Shown here: in pieces, positions 58,163 to 64,000 of the stretch
How positions within the stretch are numbered: the stretch's first letter is position 1
How the letters are laid out: every line of letters begins with the position of its first letter
Assembly (NCBI RefSeq): GCF_021130785.1
Contig: NC_060210.1
Coordinates: 181,834,501 to 181,898,500, forward strand
Reading direction: 5' to 3'
Length of the DNA: 64,000 nucleotides
Source: Homalodisca vitripennis
Lineage: Eukaryota; Arthropoda; Insecta; Hemiptera; Cicadellidae
Translations under genes and position numbers: made by a program
The notes under the pieces: generated by a model
What the model was told of the DNA's origin: nothing
Database searches by the model: none
Seen by the model: only the letters and a program-made list of their open reading frames with translations

Positions 58163-58302
58163 AGACTGACGGAGTGAAAGAGTGGGGGCAGAGCCGAGCA
58201 GTACCGATAAATTCCGAAAATTCGTCAACTGGTCAGAGCCAAGCAGTGCCGACAAACCCTGAACATGCGGCTGATAACGAACTCAGTTCGGAACGGTTCT
58301 GA
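57219..58302 (+). pseudogene. Divergent gene beside the polymerase-like relic, unknown, broken
   Basis: From the ATG at about 57219 the frame is Ser/Thr/Arg-rich to a TAA at 57543-57545. The same frame stays open beyond it (DLSSEDLFLERMQIAHSTY) to about 57733. After a shift it resumes at about 57817 with FLFTDASSEDEAI and SPYTAQQLFDLATRLAERQ. Near 58045 it enters a stretch shared with the arms, then a poly-G run read as glycines, and stops at 58302. The gene is head-to-head with the polymerase-like relic and about 190 bp away, as in compact viral genomes. No family recognised. Confidence 0.35.
58126..58161. repeat. Poly-G tract
   Basis: About 35 consecutive G on the plus strand, inside the degraded gene. 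Frames on both strands that cross it gain poly-Gly. Confidence 0.95.
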
Positions 58303-59344
58303 TTTCTATTATCTTACGAATTAACGAGTCGTTTTATATCCGAACATATCTGCACAACATAGAAATTATATCGAATTAATTATATCAATATTGAACTTTC
58401 TTTATAACTCCAAAGATACTTTACAAAATGTGAGATGGTGCACAACAAATAAAATGTCATAATTTCATCATATTTTGCATAGAGGCTTAAAACGACGGTA
58501 AATGTATTATTGTGCTATTGGAATATATTCAAATTAATAGGACAAAAGCTATATATTATAATGTGGAGTCCTTAATTGGTAGTAAATAAATGAATAATTA
58601 CGCTACAAAATCTGTAATAAGAGTTATGCTGTGAGTGTATAGCTGTAATAAACTAAGGGGATTAAAAAAGAAACTTGCGAGTAAATATTCAACCAAAAAC
58701 ATAATTATAGAAATATGACAGAATCAATGACAACTACCTTACTTAAATACCTAACATAGCACGTGACATCATTAATAAATACAAAATTTTCCTAATTATA
58801 TTATATTATAGTAACTGACAAATTCAGTTTAAGATCATATATGAGTATATGTTTGGTTTAAAATTTTGAACACTTATATGTATGTAAGAAATATTACACT
58901 TATATTACAGAAATATTTATGTAATACAGATGATGAAAATAATTTAGTCCTACTGATCTCTAATGCTACGAATATACAGATTTATGATACAATTACAATT
59001 ACAATAATTTATATAATTTATTGAAGTCTGCCATTATCACTCAGAAGGCTTAAAGTACAAGTAAAAAAGTACAATTAAATTGAGAATTCACTTGTAAACA
59101 AACAAATTTTGAATTTTGCGAGTAGGGCTCTTTTTAATCCTCCTGGATGTTTAATCCACCCTCGAATGTTTTCTAGCTACGCCACTGAATGTAACGAGGT
59201 TACTTTGTTACATTAGACTTCCTTACGTCTTTTTGGGTCTTTCAATACTCCGATGTATTGGTTTATTTGTATGTAGACAAGATTAATTGCCTGTAATTAA
59301 TTACGTTGTAAAATCAAGGTTTAATGAAATAAATTTAATTGCAC

Positions 59345-59640
59345 TGCATCCTGCAGCTTCCAGCTTTGAAAATGTAATATATATGTATGTTGTACCAAAT
59401 TACTGAAAGGTGTTTAATTCAAAGTCGAAGCTAAAACACAGTGGTACATTTTAAGAGATTTGTCACATTGATTGCCTGCAATTTAATTGTGCTGCATCCT
59501 GCAACATCCAGCTTTGAAAATGTAATTTAAATATATGTATGCTGTTCTAAACTACGGAATGGGGTTTGAAAATACAGTGATACAATTTAATATGTTTGCC
59601 AGGTACTGAACTAAATTAAATTCAGAGGAGTATGGATGCG
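59345..59640. repeat. Local tandem duplication in arm B, unit about 147 bp
   Basis: GCATCCTGCA followed by CCAGCTTTGAAAATGTAAT occurs at about 59347 and 59494. Arm A has one copy (near 50605-50620, reversed). Confidence 0.65.
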
Positions 59641-59869
59641 AGAACGCGCGGACTGCTCATTCCACTATTCTAATACACGGGCTATCTGTAGTTGGCAGGA
59701 GGCCATCCTCAGTCTTTCACTCCGCCAGTCTTGATCACCCCATTTCTCCGCTGCATGAGGAGCTCGTCGGCAGGAAGGACAAGACTCAGCTCCATCACTC
59801 TTCGCACCCAGTTTCACCGCGCCGTCGCCGTCTCAACAACAGGATGGGGCTCGGGATAGCGCTACCGCG

Positions 59870-60061
59870 ATGTTGATCCTAGTAACCGACTTGGACGCAC
59901 TACACAATTACATCGCAAACGTGTTATACTTGACGCCGGCACGACTCCAGCGTCGTTACAATGTTAGTTTCGACTGTCTGCGACGTCCCGCTTCTTCCCC
60001 GGGCCTCGACTGTTGTCGCGCCAGTGAACCGAGCAAACGCAAACGGACAACACCAAGGTAG
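59870..60061 (+). CDS. Small conserved open frame of the inverted arms (arm B copy), unknown
   Basis: 63 codons from the ATG at 59870 to a TAG. It differs from the arm A copy by two in-frame 6-bp gaps (LVTDLD against LVGLTDLD, HNYIAN against HNYEYIAN) and one substitution, Ser for Arg, near the C-terminus. No domain recognised. Confidence 0.35.
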   Translation: MLILVTDLDALHNYIANVLYLTPARLQRRYNVSFDCLRRPASSPGLDCCRASEPSKRKRTTPR

Positions 60062-61739
60062 CGATATCCACGGCGATCGAAAAAAAGCGACGAGATAAGA
60101 TAGATTCGATGGGTGAGGGGAACTCCATCGAGGTATGTAAAATACTCGTTGAAATGCGAGGAGATATTAAATGAATAAAAATATCGGAAAATAGAATATT
60201 TGTCTGGAATATTTTTAAATTCGGAAAAATGGAAATATTTATGCTTTAACCTCAAATTTAGCTGACACTAAGCAGCTATTGATCAGTAGTAATGGAGATA
60301 GCAAAGAACAAGTTAATATATAACTTATACTCCAGATCGCTCCAGTTACTACTTAAAAACATGGAATGCGTTGTAAATGCTATTTGGACACACACACGTG
60401 CCTCGTGAGTTAAATGGAATAAACATTTTCATGAAGATAAACCACCTATTTTAGGGTTGAAATTGGTTCCAACCCCTAAAAAAATCATATTTTTGTTTTC
60501 AACTAACCGATGATTAGAAATTGAAATTAAAAATACACTTGGCTTAAACTCTCAAAAGACAAAGTAAATATTTCTTATGCAGATGAACTTTCGAACAGGG
60601 ACTGATACAGGCTGCAACCTCAAAGAGAACTAGCCTATAATCTGGTCTTCAACTGCCGTCTGTTCTACAAAGGTGAAATTTGACACACATATGTATTATG
60701 CACTCAACAGACACACACCGGAAGCATACACAGGAAGTACAAGAAGTATATTAGACGGGAAGGGAAGTAGACTGCAATCGTCGAGAGTAATCGCTTTTCA
60801 ACCGAAGTAAATTCCGTTGAATTAACTAATGTATGTATACAATTTCTTCTTTAGGTTTTCCTTATTTTAAAATGCTCCTTCGACGCCAGAAATACCTTAG
60901 GCCGGAAGTAGATGTCAATCGCTTGGATTAAACGCTTATTCACAGAAGAGAATTTTTAGCTTATAAATTTAAGCATTATATATTTTTAAGCTTATATATT
61001 TTCTTGATTGGGGCAAAAATACAAACGCTACGGCAAATACTACTGCACCAGAAATACCTTAGACCAGAAGTAGATTAAAATCGTCCCACTTTACTCTAAC
61101 TTAAGTAGGCTTTTCAGACCAACGTTTGTGATGAGGGTACATTAAAATGACATATACCCATACATGTTTCATGGCATTACTCTATGGTGGTTGATCGCAT
61201 CACAACATGTCCATATGTTTTGTGTTGCAAAAAAGAGCAATCAGAATAATTAATTGCAAAACTTGGTTTCAGAGAGTCATGTAGGTAGAGTTTTAGAAGG
61301 CTCGAACTGCTGACGCCCCCCCTCCCTCTACGTCTAAGAAGCTGCCTTATACTGTCGGTACAAATGCAAAAACCACACGTGGCGAGACGGGCATGGCTAA
61401 TAACACTAGGGGGGAGGGATGAGTTAAGGGCCGCACAGTACAGGCTCCGAGCTTATGAAGCTCTACCCCGTGAGGGTCCGATCTAAATTGATCAATTTGC
61501 TTCCCCTCGGTATACGTGAGAAACACAGGTAAAACACTGTTTAAAAAGAAATTAAAGCAATTTTAGTAGGGGGGACTTGTACGGCATTGCTGAGTTCGTG
61601 GGCCGTGAGCCAGTTTTTAAGGGGCCGACCTGTTTTAAGTCTTAAATTATATTTTTAGGATTTTTATTGTATTTTAAAGTTTTAGCCATTTTTAAGATTT
61701 TATCTGTTTTTTAAAGTTATAACAAGTTAAAAGTATTTA

Positions 61740-62660
61740 TAATTTTATATTTTTAAATTATATACAGTTCTTGTATAAATACTGTTTAATTTGACCAAGT
61801 TTAATTTGAAGTTACTTGTACTGATTGTGTATACTTGTACTTCAATAATATTTTATGTCATGTGTTTAAATAAATACCTGTTTACATGTTGTATTAAATT
61901 TAGTTTTATGCTCTGGACAGTTAGCTTAGAATTAAGATGAAAGTGACGGATGCTATACAATAAGTGAATTGTTTTACAGCAATAGAGAGATTTATTACTG
62001 TCATTACACACTCGAATTTAGTGCCCAAATATACGTGTTCCGTTTTCAATCCGCATGCAGTATTCAACTTTCTCTAAGATTTGTTGAATTCAGAAATCTG
62101 AAATATATTATTCAAGAAAAGTCTGAAAAATATTCGAGCCTGTTAAAAATGTAATCGACTTTTCTATGTAAACGTTATAATATGACTACACATTCATTTT
62201 ATGTTTAATAAATTTACGTACAGTAATTAAATAACGTTACGTATATGACTTGAAAGCATAAGAATAGCTTAGAGGTAACAGCACTTCTTATTTCACTTTT
62301 GAGGGGAGAGGTTAACCAGAAAATAAACAGTTTCAGTAAAAATATAAATTAAATGGTAAAGTTTAATAGTTCATTAATAATTATAAGTAATAGTAATACA
62401 TTTATAAAACTCAAAGACTGGTAAAAGTATACAACTCTCTTCTGCCTGTCTGTCTTTTGTCTGAAGGATATCTATAGAAGAATGAAAATTGCTATTTAAA
62501 AAATAACTTAACTTTTTACAATTTTATAATCCCGGCGCACTATTTGACATGGCACGTTCCATAAATAGGCAGTCATGCCACTATCGCAATTTTAAACAAC
62601 CACATTGTTGGACTAATTTTGTAATATGATATATAATTGTATATTATATATATATATATA
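61740..62660. repeat. Flippable segment S (arm B, uninterrupted)
   Basis: About 0.9 kb matching 38690-39427 plus 43371-43560 in direct orientation, while both flanks match arm A in inverted orientation. It is bordered by AT-rich TATATT on the left and (TA)n at about 62640-62665 on the right. It carries the empty site of the LINE. Confidence 0.75.
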
Positions 62661-63559
62661 TATAATATGAAATGTTTTAAGCGCTAGCAATAGTTTAGTT
62701 GAAAATTTCAAAGTTACCGTACACTGTTACAGTACAACTATGGCTGCTTATTGCCATAGCTTATTGTGCCATAATGTAAAAATGAATTTTTGTGTGCGTG
62801 CAATGGAAGTTGTTAGTATTTAAGCAGATTGTTCATGCGAGAGTCCAGGACTAAGGTCCCGGACACATACTCGCACAGTGCTCGGTTATCGTGCACACCA
62901 CACAGGTCCGACATGTCCGTACAAAGTACGAGCGCAAACAGTCTCACTGTTTGTAACTAGAGCATATTTTTTTTGGAATTTACAGTGACAGATACTTAAA
63001 AATACGTTCAGCAAGTTTCAAAATAGTCTTTTGTAAGTTTTTTTACAATAACTGGTAAAACGTAGTAAACATTTGTAAAATATGTTTACTACAAAGTATA
63101 ATGTTTTTCATATTCTCAAACCTTATAACTGAAAATAAAATATTTTAATTTTTAGACTGTACCGTTAGAAGAATAAAATAAATATGAAATGTCATAGAAA
63201 CAGTTCACAAAAAACAGAAACAAGCCCTACTAAATACAGGAAACTAATTTCACAAGTAACATCAATACATAAAAAATAAATACAGTTTTGCGTAAAATAA
63301 ATAAAGTCTTGATATTTGTAAATCAAAACAATATTTTTATATTATTTTAATTTAGTAGCTCTAAAATCACGAATTATACATGTTTTGTAATTTTTTTATT
63401 TGTAAAAACGTTTTAAATACCACCTAATGTTTTTGTAGTAATTTTTCCCACATTAAGAAAATCATTACTAGTTTACTGTAAAAAACCTCTTCCTCACTTC
63501 TTAAATGAATGTGTATATCCATGACTGATGCCGTCCTTAGACCGCACCGTGCCCGTCAA

Positions 63560-63790
63560 AATTCAAACTTCACGGCACACATCGGTGACGGTGCGGGCAC
63601 GGCGGTCAGATGTCGGTTGCGGACATGTGAGGACTTGCAGGTTGAAAACTGCGCCGCAAATCTTTCACCATGACGGCCCGATGTGTCGGTGACGGTGCGG
63701 GCACGGCGGTCAGTGTCAGTGCGGACATGTGTAGACTTGCTGGTTGAAAACTGCGCCGCAAATTCTTTCACCATGACGGCCGACCTCGAC
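63560..63790. repeat. 106-bp tandem repeat, arm B copies
   Basis: Two units with CACCATGACGGCC (63667 and 63770), the reverse complement of the arm A array. Frames across it are repeat-driven. Confidence 0.8.
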
Positions 63791-64000
63791 CGTCAGTGCG
63801 GACGTAGCTCGGACGCGGTTTTTGTTTCGGGTTTGTTGTCCCGGACTTTTAGCCAGGAGGCACGTGGCGCGGGGGTCGTACACTATGAGAGATAAAACAC
63901 AGGAAATAAGGAATAAAAAGGATTTTGATCGAACTACTCAACCTATGTTACAAGTTAAAAGTTTCAAAATTCATAACAAATACACAATGCTTTAACTGCA

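Larger units (their letters stand above)
52341..58555. other. Spacer between the inverted arms, with viral-like relics
   Basis: 6.2 kb not shared between the arms. The GC-richer part (about 56.0-58.3 kb) carries broken genes of viral type. 52.4-53.2 kb has two open frames. 54.3-54.5 kb has a possible piggyBac fragment. 54.6-55.9 kb is AT-rich with no clear gene (a 52-codon frame at 55078-55236 was not recognised). Confidence 0.6.
58556..64000. repeat. Arm B of the large inverted duplication
   Basis: Reverse complement of the arm A pieces. The inner boundary is TATAATGTGGAGTCC near 58556. It lacks the LINE, Harbinger, Penelope and LINE-fragment insertions of arm A. It continues beyond the window (the match to about 35530 is still good at 64000). 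It has its own changes: a ~147-bp tandem duplication near 59345-59640, and a stretch at about 63790-63880 not found at the corresponding place in arm A. Confidence 0.85.

Overview
This is eukaryotic DNA, very probably from an insect and perhaps a hemipteran. It is AT-rich, has GT-AG introns, carries many simple repeats, and is dominated by transposable elements (TEs) of insect type: gypsy, Penelope, LINE, hAT, PIF/Harbinger, Tc1/mariner and a DUF7869-like transposon. No complete host gene is visible. The only likely host coding exon is the first exon of a MADF-domain gene at 12.19-12.36 kb, behind a GC-rich promoter-like block.

Layout. 1-5.3 kb: intergenic, with microsatellites, a C-rich minisatellite, a tRNA-derived SINE and a three-copy 94-bp tandem repeat. 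5.34-6.48 kb: a decayed mariner-type transposon with terminal inverted repeats (TIRs) and a TA target-site duplication (TSD). 6.98-7.73 kb: a 753-bp non-autonomous element with perfect 27-bp TIRs and a perfect 8-bp TSD. 10.6-10.9 kb: a 340-bp palindrome. 11.9-12.4 kb: MADF promoter and exon 1. 12.50-15.72 kb: a 3.2-kb DNA transposon inside the MADF intron, with 31-bp TIRs, many subterminal motifs and a DUF7869-like transposase gene. 16.2-33.9 kb: a nested stack. An old diverged tandem array was hit by a ~395-bp PIF/Harbinger derivative, which was then interrupted by a 6.8-kb hAT element and a 9.8-kb gypsy retrotransposon. The gypsy has open gag and pol frames and nearly identical 2.2-kb LTRs.

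35.5-64 kb is one large inverted duplication. Arm A (35.5-52.34 kb) is the reverse complement of arm B (58.56-64.0 kb, running off the window). A 6.2-kb spacer separates them. Arm B keeps empty sites for several insertions found only in arm A: a LINE (39.4-43.4 kb), a PIF/Harbinger transposon (43.94-48.76 kb) that itself carries a Penelope-like element, and LINE 3' fragments. A ~0.9-kb segment bounded by TA-rich tracts is flipped between the arms. The spacer has a GC-richer block (about 56-58.3 kb) with broken genes that look viral. One carries a DFDGD motif like the active site of an RNA polymerase largest subunit, as in LEF-9-type enzymes of nudivirus-like insect DNA viruses. A divergent unrecognised gene lies beside it.

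Nothing here forms a working pathway. The genes are TE enzymes, mostly broken, plus viral-like relics. Only the gypsy element looks recently mobile. All comparisons were made by eye. Family names come from motifs in the reading frames, and coordinates of diverged repeats are approximate.
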